This document shows, in pieces, positions 17,523-24,863 of a stretch of 51,386 nucleotides of DNA. Both the position numbers and the translations under genes were made by a program. The stretch comes from Candidatus Pullichristensenella stercorigallinarum (GTDB lineage: Bacteria > Bacillota > Clostridia > Christensenellales > Aristaeellaceae), in contig DVFZ01000078.1 in NCBI GenBank assembly GCA_018712945.1, positions 1 through 51,386 of the forward strand. Direction: 5' to 3'. The notes beneath the pieces were generated by a model that was not told the DNA's origin, made no database searches, and saw only the letters and a list, made by a program, of their open reading frames with translations. Each line of letters begins with the position of its first letter. Position 1 is the stretch's first letter.

Positions 17523-17564
17523 CCTTCCCCGCGCGCCCCGTCAAACCGGAGCGCGGGGAAGGAA
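17521..17564 (+). repeat. Second stem-loop overlapping the first
   Basis: The arms 17521-17534 and 17551-17564 (ttccttccccgcgc) are exact complements. They share two bases with the first hairpin, so the two structures sit back to back. It is probably part of the same 3' end. Confidence 0.65.
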
Positions 17565-17682
17565 AAGGGCGATGGTGCGCGGGGCGATGCGCAAAAACAC
17601 GGATGCGCGCTTCCCGTTGGGTTGAATGCAAGAGGGTATCATGCAATTCACAGAATATGCTTCGAAATGATGTACATTATTA

Positions 17683-19125
17683 TTAGCCATATAAAGCTTC
17701 ATAGGCTTTTTTGGCATATGCATCTGTCATGCCCGCGATATAATCACAAATGACTCTCATCAAAATTAAACGTTCCCTTTTTTGACCAGATTCTAGTCGC
17801 TTAATAAAAGTATCTCGTACGCTTCCAACTCCCTCAGCATTGGCCAATTGAAGTAGTTGCTTTTGTGAATACGATGCTGGTTCAGATGCTATCAAAAATT
17901 CGTACGCACAGTGATTGGGTAGTTGTTCAGGAGTATGGTAATATGCTTGAAAAATCTTCCGAATGATGTATTTACCCTTTGCGTCTGCGCTTTGTATATC
18001 GTATGAAGACAAAACTCTGCTGGTAATGGTTTTCTCAAAACTTTTTGCGCTGTCAATAAAACCAGATTTCTTTCCAGGAGTTTCATAGCTGATTAAATTT
18101 TTAATTTTTTCGTCGGGTTTATGCTTTTCTACATATTTGGCGAATGTAGTTTGTTTTAGTTCCTCCGAATAAATAAATTCATTGATATTTATAATGGATG
18201 CGTTGAGTAAGTTGGTTACAAACATATTTACAATAATTCTAGATATTATTGCTATGAATGTCTCTGTATCCAACATTGCAGAGTTTTTTAGTTCGCTATT
18301 GTCACGATCTTTCAGATAATTAGCGAAATTATCTTTTATAATTCTTACAATTTCTTCTTTGGAAATCAAGCCACCCCGAATTGCATCTTCAACATCGTGG
18401 TGACGTTGGGCAATTTCGTCCGCTTCGGCGACTACAAAGCTTTCTAACGACCATGCAGGTATTTCTTCACGGAGGAAACATCCTTTTTTCAAAAAAGTAT
18501 CATAATAAGATAGCTGGTCATAGTTAGAAACTTTTTCTTCCGAATATTGGGGCTTCGAGTGTGCCTGTATTCCCCACAATGTAAAATTCGTCAAGTCCAA
18601 TCCATGGTCGCCATAGTTTTTCTCAAGAGACATTGCGTTTTTCAAACTTTGAAGGTTGTGTTTAAATCCTAAATATGGAAGAAGATCTTTACTTAATGGA
18701 GAGTTGAGAGGACAATCCGCTCCCAGTACATGCTCTTGTTGAGGGGTCATTATTTCATGTAACGCTCGTTCTCCGGCATGTCCAAAAGGCGTATGGCCAA
18801 GGTCATGTCCAAGAGCGATTGCCTCAACAAGGTCAGTGTCTAGCTTCAAGGGAACTGCGATTGAACGAGCAATTTGAGAAACCTCTAAAGTATGTGTCAG
18901 CCTCGTCCTGCGATGGTCATCAACACCGGATAAGTAAACTTGTGTTTTTCCTGCTAATCTACGAAATGATTTTGAGTAGAGAACTCTATCTCTATCTCTC
19001 ATAAACTCAGTCCGATAGCGTTGACGTGTTTTCAAGCCGCTTTCTCTTGTAGCTAAACTTAATGGCGCTCGCAAGGAATACAATGGCCGTCTCATCCGTT
19101 GAAGTTTTTCTAGTGTGCATTTCAT
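17683..19125 (-). CDS. dGTPase-like HD-domain deoxynucleotide triphosphohydrolase
   Basis: The ATG at 19125 has AAAGGAGAA six bases upstream and replaces a TTG at 19143. The HD metal site is intact: RLTHTLEVSQ (H78), GHDLGHTPFGHAGE (H107, D108, then H111 and H116) and a later DEIAQRHHD. Such enzymes cut dNTPs, mainly dGTP, to the nucleoside and triphosphate. They control dNTP pools and in some cases block phages by depleting dNTPs. At 480 residues it is a normal long form. The gene is strikingly AT-rich against GC-rich neighbours, stands alone with its own promoter, and lies next to an element attachment site, so recent acquisition is likely. A housekeeping role remains possible. Confidence 0.88.
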   Translation of the reverse strand: MKCTLEKLQRMRRPLYSLRAPLSLATRESGLKTRQRYRTEFMRDRDRVLYSKSFRRLAGKTQVYLSGVDDHRRTRLTHTLEVSQIARSIAVPLKLDTDLVEAIALGHDLGHTPFGHAGERALHEIMTPQQEHVLGADCPLNSPLSKDLLPYLGFKHNLQSLKNAMSLEKNYGDHGLDLTNFTLWGIQAHSKPQYSEEKVSNYDQLSYYDTFLKKGCFLREEIPAWSLESFVVAEADEIAQRHHDVEDAIRGGLISKEEIVRIIKDNFANYLKDRDNSELKNSAMLDTETFIAIISRIIVNMFVTNLLNASIININEFIYSEELKQTTFAKYVEKHKPDEKIKNLISYETPGKKSGFIDSAKSFEKTITSRVLSSYDIQSADAKGKYIIRKIFQAYYHTPEQLPNHCAYEFLIASEPASYSQKQLLQLANAEGVGSVRDTFIKRLESGQKRERLILMRVICDYIAGMTDAYAKKAYEALYG

Positions 19126-19191
19126 GTGAATTCTCCTTTGCAAAAAGATTTGAGGGCATGTTTAAAAATAAGTAAAGCAAAATCCAAAAAC

Positions 19192-19220
19192 ATTATATAG
19201 GTTTTTCAAAAAAGAAACAA
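19192..19220 (-). promoter_or_regulatory. Promoter for the dGTPase-like gene
   Basis: On the minus strand, TTGTTT, a 17-base spacer and TATAAT lie about 60 bases upstream of the dGTPase start. Confidence 0.55.
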
Positions 19221-19823
19221 TATGTATCGGACAATACTTTTTGGGCAACACAATATTTTGCATAAATTTAATATACAAAGCATGAGATGCTCGGTGATCA
19301 TCGTGCTTATATTTTGAACTGCTTTTCTGATTTGATTATTCATTAAGTAAGCCGTACAAGTAAAGCTCATGATAACGAAGCCTGTTGAAAACGGGAGGAG
19401 AAAACGTTTTGATCGCAGAACAGATTGGAGCGCGCAAAAGCGTGGGGAAAAGAACGTAGTCTATGGAAGAAGTCCGGGATTGGGATTAGGCCGAGGAAAG
19501 CGCATGACCTTTGCAACGCAGAGGTCTTTAAGGTTATCCAGGTTGGGCGAGCTCTACGCGCTTCCAAAGCATCGCTTGATCACTGGCTGGACACTTGTGG
19601 GCGGAGCGGAGACGGGCAGAGCCAAAGGCATTCATCGTCAAAAAGGGGAAAAGTACGCGTTTGTCTACGATGAGGGAGAAGGCAAGAACCGGCGAACTCT
19701 GATAAGCGTGCCTTATGCGCGCAAAAATCCGGCGGGTTTGGCTTGCGCACGCGCGCCGGACCGGACTGAATTCGGCAAAACCACTTCCATGCCGGCGACG
19801 CGCACAGAGGATGGGAAAAGAAA
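19221..19823. other. Gene-poor stretch next to the attachment site
   Basis: I see no supported gene here. Open frames exist on both strands, but none has a recognisable domain or a good ribosome site, and the longest runs straight through the tRNA remnant. Base composition shifts from AT-rich (19140-19370) to GC-richer sequence to the right. Confidence 0.5.
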
Positions 19824-19861
19824 AGCGCCGAACCCCCTTGACTTCAGGGCTTTCCGGCGCT
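19824..19861 (-). terminator. Terminator downstream of the tRNA-Arg remnant
   Basis: Read on the minus strand, AGCGCCG pairs with CGGCGCT, with an inner CCCT/AGGG pairing, and TTTTCTTTT follows. It sits five bases past the tRNA CCA end, as a tRNA terminator would. Confidence 0.65.
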
Positions 19862-19865
19862 GTGA

Positions 19866-19910
19866 TGGCACCCCCGGCGAGACTCGAACTCACTACATTC
19901 CGCTTAGGAG
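19866..19910 (-). tRNA. 3' half of tRNA-Arg(CCU), candidate attachment site of the ICE
   Basis: On the minus strand the 45 bases read as an anticodon loop CTCCTAA (anticodon CCU), the 3' anticodon strand, a variable loop, a paired T arm with TTCGAGT, acceptor strand CGGGGGT, discriminator G and CCA. The T-stem pairs correctly. The 5' half is missing: the bases before the loop (to the right, from 19911) do not pair with the anticodon stem. A break exactly at the anticodon loop is a classic result of site-specific integration in the 3' end of a tRNA gene. The foreign DNA would then be on the right. Confidence 0.75.
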
Positions 19911-19923
19911 ATTTTGCCGGATG

Positions 19924-20031
19924 GCAGTTCAATTTTTGCTCTCGTGTCATGCGATGGCAAAAAGCGCAATAAAATCAGGTGTTTTTGAGTGTATGTGCTG
20001 CATTCAGATTTCCCTCTGATAATTGAACTGC
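19924..20031. repeat. 11-bp inverted repeat near the element end
   Basis: gcagttcaatt at 19924-19934 is exactly complementary to aattgaactgc at 20021-20031. Lying 14-120 bases inside the proposed left end, these could be arm-type binding sites for an integrase or excisionase. Confidence 0.4.
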
Positions 20032-20123
20032 AAAGTGCGAAATATCCAAAAAATTAGCGCCAGTTAGCAGGCAATACAGGAGAACGCTTTAAGTTCGTTT
20101 TTGGGTTGTAGATGTAACTTCAA

Positions 20124-20170
20124 AATAAAGCAGCGTCATCCACGCAGATTGTGGATGACGCTACTTTATT
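20124..20170 (+). terminator. Long hairpin immediately upstream of parA
   Basis: A 20-bp stem with one mismatch (aataaag-c-agcgtcatccac with its complement) and a 7-base loop is followed by GTTTT. It lies 17 bases before the parA start and could insulate the element from outside transcription or attenuate parA. Confidence 0.6.
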
Positions 20171-20187
20171 GTTTTGGAGGTGAAACG

Positions 20188-21009
20188 ATGCACGCAACCA
20201 TTACCGCCATCGCCAATCAGAAAGGCGGCGTTGGCAAGACGACGACCTGTGCCAGCCTGGGAATCGGTCTGGCGCGCGAGGGCAAGAAGGTACTGCTCGT
20301 GGACTGCGACCCGCAGGCCAGCCTGACCATCAGCTTGGGAACGCCCCGGCCGGACAAGCTACCAGTCGCGCTATCCGACCTCATGGGCCAGGTGCTTGAG
20401 GATATGCCTATCCATCTCGGCGAGGGCATCATCGGCCACCCGGAGGGCGTTGACCTCCTGCCGGCCAATATCGCCCTTTCCGGCATGGAGGTTTCGCTGG
20501 TCAACGCCATGAGCCGGGAGAGAGTGCTCGGACAAGCGCTGGAAGGGCTGAAAGGCCGATATGACTATATCCTCATCGACTGTATGCCGTCCCTGGGCAT
20601 GCTCACCATAAACGCTCTGGCCGCGGCGGACAGCGTGCTCATCCCCGTGCAGGCGCAATACCTTTCCGCCAAGGGGTTGGAACAGCTTTTGAGCACCATT
20701 GGCAAGGTGCGCCGTCAGATCAATCCTGGCCTGCGGATTGACGGGATTCTTCTGACAATGGTGGATGGCCGCACCAATTTTGCCCGCGACATCAGCGCGC
20801 TGATCCGCGGGACATACGGCGCGAAGTTGCACATCTTTAAGACCGGCATCCCCCGTTCCGTCCGCGCCGCGGAAGTCAGTGCGGAGGGCGGGAGTATTTA
20901 CCGTCACGACCCGAAGGGCAAGGTGGCGGCAGCGTATCGGGAGCTGACAAAGGGGGTGCTGGAGCTTGAAAAGCAGCGCCAGAAACATAGCGTTGGCATC
21001 GCTCGATGA
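20188..21009 (+). CDS. parA: ParA/Soj-family partition ATPase
   Basis: The ATG at 20188 follows GGAGGTGA. The deviant Walker A is at the N-terminus (QKGGVGKTT, residues 11-19), with the A' aspartate in LLVDCDPQA and Walker B in YILIDCMPS. It is 273 residues, the short Soj/ParA type without an N-terminal DNA-binding domain. The next gene, parB, starts 44 bases inside it, so the two are coupled. On an ICE such a pair probably stabilises the excised circle or positions it during transfer. Confidence 0.93.
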   Translation: MHATITAIANQKGGVGKTTTCASLGIGLAREGKKVLLVDCDPQASLTISLGTPRPDKLPVALSDLMGQVLEDMPIHLGEGIIGHPEGVDLLPANIALSGMEVSLVNAMSRERVLGQALEGLKGRYDYILIDCMPSLGMLTINALAAADSVLIPVQAQYLSAKGLEQLLSTIGKVRRQINPGLRIDGILLTMVDGRTNFARDISALIRGTYGAKLHIFKTGIPRSVRAAEVSAEGGSIYRHDPKGKVAAAYRELTKGVLELEKQRQKHSVGIAR

Positions 21010-21895
21010 CCTGTTTTCCACCGAAGAAAGCCGCGCAGAGGAAGGACGGGAAAAGGTACGGGAGATTCCGCTTGACCAGTTGTATCCGTTCAGGAACCAT
21101 CCATTCAAGGTACGGGACGACGAGCGCATGTTGGATACTGCTGAAAGCATCCGCGAGCACGGCGTGCTGGTGCCGGCGATTGCCCGTCCCCGTGAGGAAG
21201 GCGGCTATGAATTGATTGCCGGCCACCGGCGCAAGCGTGGCTGCGAACTGGCGGGGCTTTCGACCATGCCGGTGATTGTCCGCGCGCTGGACGACGACGC
21301 GGCCACCATTATCATGGTGGACAGTAACATACAGCGGGAGAGCATCCTGCCCAGCGAGCGCGCTTTTGCCTATAAGATGAAACTGGAGGCGATGAAACGG
21401 CAGGCGGGACGGCCTCCCAAAGAAAATATGTCCCAACTTGGGACACAAAAGCGTTCTGACCAAATCATGGCCGAACAGATTGGTGAAAGCAGAAATCAAA
21501 TCCAGCGCTACATCCGCCTGACCGCCCTGCTTCCCGAACTTCTCGATATGGTTGACGAGCGGAAAATCGCCTTTAATCCGGCGGTAGAGCTTTCCTGGCT
21601 CCGCCCGGAGGAACAGCACGGCCTTCTGGAAGCGATGGACGGCGAACAGGCCACGCCCTCGCTGTCGCAGGCGCAGCGCCTGAAAAAATTCAGCCAGGAG
21701 GGAAGGTTGTCCATTGATGTTATGCGCGCCGTACTCTCCGAGGAAAAGAAAAGCGACGTGGACAGGATAACATTCCGAAGCGATACATTGCGCAAGTATT
21801 TTCCCCGGTCGTACACGCCCCAGCAGATGGAACAGACCATCCTGAAACTGTTGGAAAGCTGGCAACGCAAGCGTCAGCAGACACTGGAACGATGA
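20966..21895 (+). CDS. parB: ParB-family DNA-binding partition protein
   Basis: A TTG start inside parA, behind GGGGGTG/GGAG, gives 309 residues. The ParB N-terminal nuclease-like fold is clear: IPLDQLYPFRNHPF, the motif ELIAGHRRKRGCELAGL, and IMVDSNIQRE. It is followed by a central helix-turn-helix (MAEQIGESRNQIQRYIRLTAL) and a C-terminal region with SYTPQQMEQTILKLLESW. It should bind a centromere-like site and work with ParA. A second ParB-family gene lies at 27275, and the two share this general plan but are clearly divergent. Confidence 0.92.
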   Translation: MKSSARNIALASLDDLFSTEESRAEEGREKVREIPLDQLYPFRNHPFKVRDDERMLDTAESIREHGVLVPAIARPREEGGYELIAGHRRKRGCELAGLSTMPVIVRALDDDAATIIMVDSNIQRESILPSERAFAYKMKLEAMKRQAGRPPKENMSQLGTQKRSDQIMAEQIGESRNQIQRYIRLTALLPELLDMVDERKIAFNPAVELSWLRPEEQHGLLEAMDGEQATPSLSQAQRLKKFSQEGRLSIDVMRAVLSEEKKSDVDRITFRSDTLRKYFPRSYTPQQMEQTILKLLESWQRKRQQTLER

Positions 21896-21920
21896 CTACG
21901 GCAAAAAAGGAGGAAGTACA

Positions 21921-22892
21921 ATGGCCGTCTTTCGAGTAGAGAAAACCCGTGACTATACAATTATGGCCAACCACCATCTCAAAAACCGGGAACTCAGCCT
22001 CAAGGCCAAGGGACTGCTTTCCATGATGCTTTCCCTGCCCGAAGCCTGGAATTATACGACGCGGGGATTGGCGGCGATTTGCATGGAGGGCGTGGACAGC
22101 ATCGGCAGCGCCTTGCGGGAACTGGAGCGTGCCGGATATATCGTGCGCAACCGGCTGCGGGATGAACGGGGCCGCATTACCGATACGGAATACATTATCT
22201 ATGAAACCCCGCGAAAGACGGCCCCGGAGACGCCGGAACTGTCCGCGCCGGATACGCCTGCACCATATACGGAAAACCCGGATATGGAAACGGCGGATAT
22301 GGAAAATACGGATGTGGACATGCCGCATTTGCCCTCGCCGGATGCGGCACAGCCATATACGGAAAATCCGTATATGGACGCGCCGCACATGGACGCGCCA
22401 TATACGGGAAGCCCCGTACAATATAATACGTATCCAAAAAATACAGATAAATCCAAAATCAATCCAGAAAATCCTTATCCATCCAATCCGAATCCATCCA
22501 ATGGGGAATTGGCGGCGGACGTTCGCGCACGGGTACGCGAAAACATCGGCTATGACTGCCTGGCGACGGACGAAAACAGGGAACGGCTGGATGGCATCGT
22601 GGAACTGATTACGGAAACGCTTTGCTCCGGGCGCGATACCATACGCATTGCCGGGGTCGATTACCCTGCCGGGATGGTCAGGGAACGGCTTTTACAGCTC
22701 AACAGCCTGCACATACAGTATGTGTTTGAATGCCTAGAAAATACTGTCAGCCACATCCGCAACATCCGCCAATACCTGCTGGCCACGCTGTTCAACGCCC
22801 CGGTGACGAAGGGCAGCTATTACGACGCGCTCGTGCGCCGCGACCGGGCGCTGGGCTGTCTCTGGCCGCCAGTCAGGGCCGCGCAGGTGTGA
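21921..22892 (+). CDS. Winged-helix replication-initiator-like protein (DUF6017 type)
   Basis: The start follows AAAGGAGGAAG. Residues 1-95 form a winged helix like those of plasmid and ICE initiators (LSLKAKGLLSMMLSLP and the TTRGLAAICMEGVDSIGSALRELE helices). About 100-190 is a low-complexity linker with repeated PYTENPDM/PYMDAPHMD units. About 195-310 matches the DUF6017 C-terminal domain (YDCLATDENRERLDGIVELI...). Its position right after parAB is standard for these elements, where it is thought to take part in replication or its control. The family match is solid; the initiator role is inference. Confidence 0.82.
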   Translation: MAVFRVEKTRDYTIMANHHLKNRELSLKAKGLLSMMLSLPEAWNYTTRGLAAICMEGVDSIGSALRELERAGYIVRNRLRDERGRITDTEYIIYETPRKTAPETPELSAPDTPAPYTENPDMETADMENTDVDMPHLPSPDAAQPYTENPYMDAPHMDAPYTGSPVQYNTYPKNTDKSKINPENPYPSNPNPSNGELAADVRARVRENIGYDCLATDENRERLDGIVELITETLCSGRDTIRIAGVDYPAGMVRERLLQLNSLHIQYVFECLENTVSHIRNIRQYLLATLFNAPVTKGSYYDALVRRDRALGCLWPPVRAAQV

Positions 22893-22965
22893 TTTTGTCC
22901 CTGCCCGGGCAAACTGACTGTACCCCGCGTATGCGGGCGCAGTCAGAAACAGCGAGGTGGCTTTT

Positions 22966-23751
22966 ATGCCCGCGGCAGTGCGGAAACTGGCGATTTCCTT
23001 CGGGATGGTGTACATCCCGGTCGCCCTCTATACGGCAGTCCAGGAGCGGGGCGTGCGCTTTAACCAGATCACGGCGGACGGCGTGCGCGTGCGTCAGAAG
23101 CGCGTGCGGGAAGATACTGGCGCGGAAGTGCCGTCCGCGGAGATTTGCAAGGGGTATGAGTACGCCAAGGGGCGGTATGTGACCATTACGGACGAGGAAC
23201 TGGAGCGCATCCAAAGCGAGCGCGACCGCGCCATCCAGATATTGCACTTTGCCCCGGCCGGGAGTATTCCCCCGGTTTACTATGATAAGTCCTATCTCTG
23301 CGCGCCGGATGGCGGCGATAAGGCGTATGAGCTGTTGCGGCGCGCCATGATGGAGGAGCATGTTGTCGGAGTCGGGCAATGCGTGCTCTGGAACCGGCAG
23401 GACATGTTGGCGCTGATCCCGGAGGAAAACGGCATCCGGGTGCAGACGCTGTTTTACCGGCAGCAGCTGCGCACGCCCACTTTCAGTGCGCCGCAGGCGC
23501 AGGTAACGGAGGCGGAAATGCGGATGGGGAAGCAGCTTGTCCAGGCGATGACCCAGCCCTATCAGCCGGAGAACTACCGCGACGAATACGAGGAAAAACT
23601 CCTTGCCGCCATCCAGCGCAAGATCGACGGGCAGGAGATCACAGCGGCGGCGGAGACGCGGGGCAGTGTGGCCGATCTTATGGAAGCGCTGCAAAAGAGC
23701 CTGGAAATGCAGGAAGGCCGGAAGGAACCGGCGCTGGCGAGCGTGGTGTGA
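22966..23751 (+). CDS. ku: Ku-like DNA end-binding protein
   Basis: The ATG at 22966 has GAGG nine bases upstream; an in-frame GTG at 22957 is part of the ribosome site. The N-terminus AVRKLAISFGMVYIPVALYTA is the standard bacterial Ku opening. KGYEYAKGRYVTITDEEL and the VGVGQCVLWNRQDMLALIP core strands match the Ku ring. At 261 residues it is of normal length, without a long C-terminal extension. Ku dimers thread onto broken ends and recruit LigD. Its stop overlaps the ligase start by one base (TGATG), so the two are made together as a non-homologous end-joining module. Confidence 0.93.
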   Translation: MPAAVRKLAISFGMVYIPVALYTAVQERGVRFNQITADGVRVRQKRVREDTGAEVPSAEICKGYEYAKGRYVTITDEELERIQSERDRAIQILHFAPAGSIPPVYYDKSYLCAPDGGDKAYELLRRAMMEEHVVGVGQCVLWNRQDMLALIPEENGIRVQTLFYRQQLRTPTFSAPQAQVTEAEMRMGKQLVQAMTQPYQPENYRDEYEEKLLAAIQRKIDGQEITAAAETRGSVADLMEALQKSLEMQEGRKEPALASVV

Positions 23752-24656
23752 TGGAGGCGTTTTCGCAAAGGGCTTTCCGGCCCATGCTGCTCACTGAGCG
23801 CAAAGAGCCGTTGCGCGGCGGCGAATGGCTCAACGAACTGAAGCTGGACGGCATCCGTTGCCTGGCGTATCTGGACGCGGGGTCAACCGACCTGCGCAAC
23901 AAGCGCAACCAGCCGCTACTGACATCCTTTCCGGAACTGGGCGGGCTGCACCGGCAGGCGCGGGGCCAGTGCGTGTTGGATGGCGAACTCATCCTCACGG
24001 ACGCGCGGGGGAAGCCGGACTTCGAGGCGCTTCAGGCGCGCAGCCTCACCAGCGATTCCACGCGGGTGCGGTTGTTGTCCCGCCATGCCCCGGCCAGTTT
24101 TGCCGCTTTTGACATCCTTGCTTTCGGCGGCGAGGATTTGACCGGCAGGCCCTTGCGTGAACGCAGGCAAATTCTGGAAAGCGTCATAGCGGAAGGCAGT
24201 GGGCTGGTGCGCTCCCGCGCGTTGACGGGCGACGCGCAAGCCCTGTTTCGCCTCACCACGGAGCAGGGCCTGGAGGGTATTGTGCAAAAGCGGTTGGACA
24301 GCCGCTATCAGCAGGGAAAGCGTTCGCGCGACTGGGTGAAGGTCAAGAACCTCGTGGACGAGGACTTTTTTGCCTGCGGCTACATCGTCAAAAGTCCGCA
24401 GACGGTGAGCCTTGTGTTGGGCACTCTGCGGGAAGGAAGAATGGCCTATCAGGGCCATGTGACGCTGGGCGTCTCCCGCGCGGCGGCGGAGCGCTTTCCG
24501 ACTTCGCCCCTGTGTCCCTTTGAAACGCTGCCGCCAGGGAACGAAAGCGCCCAATGGTATCGCGCGCCGCAGCCCTGTACCGTCACCTACATGGAGCGCA
24601 CCAGCGCCGGCGGCATGCGCCAACCGCGGTTCAAGGGGTTTCGGGGGCTTAGATAG
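23751..24656 (+). CDS. ligD: ATP-dependent DNA ligase, LigD ligase domain
   Basis: The ATG overlaps the ku stop. The protein is only the ligase module (301 residues) without the polymerase or phosphoesterase domains of larger LigD proteins. The adenylated lysine is K31 in ELKLDG; other nucleotidyltransferase motifs follow as VLDGELIL, AFDILAF, EGIVQKR and DWVKVKN. The OB-fold tail holds the segment GHVTLGVSRAAAERF. The gene is followed by a terminator. A degraded copy of its last ~75 codons lies at about 26645-26869, showing that this region was once duplicated. Confidence 0.92.
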   Translation: MEAFSQRAFRPMLLTERKEPLRGGEWLNELKLDGIRCLAYLDAGSTDLRNKRNQPLLTSFPELGGLHRQARGQCVLDGELILTDARGKPDFEALQARSLTSDSTRVRLLSRHAPASFAAFDILAFGGEDLTGRPLRERRQILESVIAEGSGLVRSRALTGDAQALFRLTTEQGLEGIVQKRLDSRYQQGKRSRDWVKVKNLVDEDFFACGYIVKSPQTVSLVLGTLREGRMAYQGHVTLGVSRAAAERFPTSPLCPFETLPPGNESAQWYRAPQPCTVTYMERTSAGGMRQPRFKGFRGLR

Positions 24657-24657
24657 A

Positions 24658-24707
24658 AGAAGATAGATTGCAATTTTTTAAAAGGCTCCGGCGCTATCTT
24701 CTTTTTT
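24658..24707 (+). terminator. Terminator after ligD
   Basis: agaagatag at 24658-24666 pairs with ctatcttct at 24694-24702, followed by a run of five Ts. Confidence 0.65.
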
Positions 24708-24785
24708 CCGGAAAGCAGCATACGATTTGTAGGGAGAGTATCCAATTTTGAACAAGTCATTGAGAAATATCAATTATTGTCAGCA

Positions 24786-24836
24786 ATTATTCAAAGTATA
24801 CTTATAATAATTGTTGACAAAAATGCAGGTTTTGGC
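24786..24836 (+). repeat. Left fragment of the duplicated parB leader
   Basis: From attattcaaagtatacttat to ttttggc this stretch matches 27132-27183 with a few changes. It stops where the ATPase cassette begins, and the matching sequence resumes at 26427, so one ancestral leader was split by an insertion. Confidence 0.7.
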
Positions 24837-24842
24837 TAGAAT
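24814..24842 (+). promoter_or_regulatory. Promoter of the AAA/DUF4143 cassette
   Basis: TTGACA, a 17-base spacer and TAGAAT precede the ATPase gene. The -35 lies in duplicated leader sequence and the -10 in the inserted cassette, so the promoter spans the junction. Confidence 0.65.
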
Positions 24843-24863
24843 ACTTGGAAAGGAGGTGCGTGC

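Noticed and set aside
19369-20019. A 216-codon frame and smaller overlapping frames with TRTH- or PARLELTT-like strings
   Set aside because: Those strings are the well-known false translations of a tRNA 3' end; the frame runs through the tRNA-Arg remnant and its terminator and lacks a ribosome site.
24786-24863. Insertion-sequence ends around the AAA/DUF4143 cassette
   Set aside because: I found no terminal inverted repeats, target duplication or transposase at the junctions.
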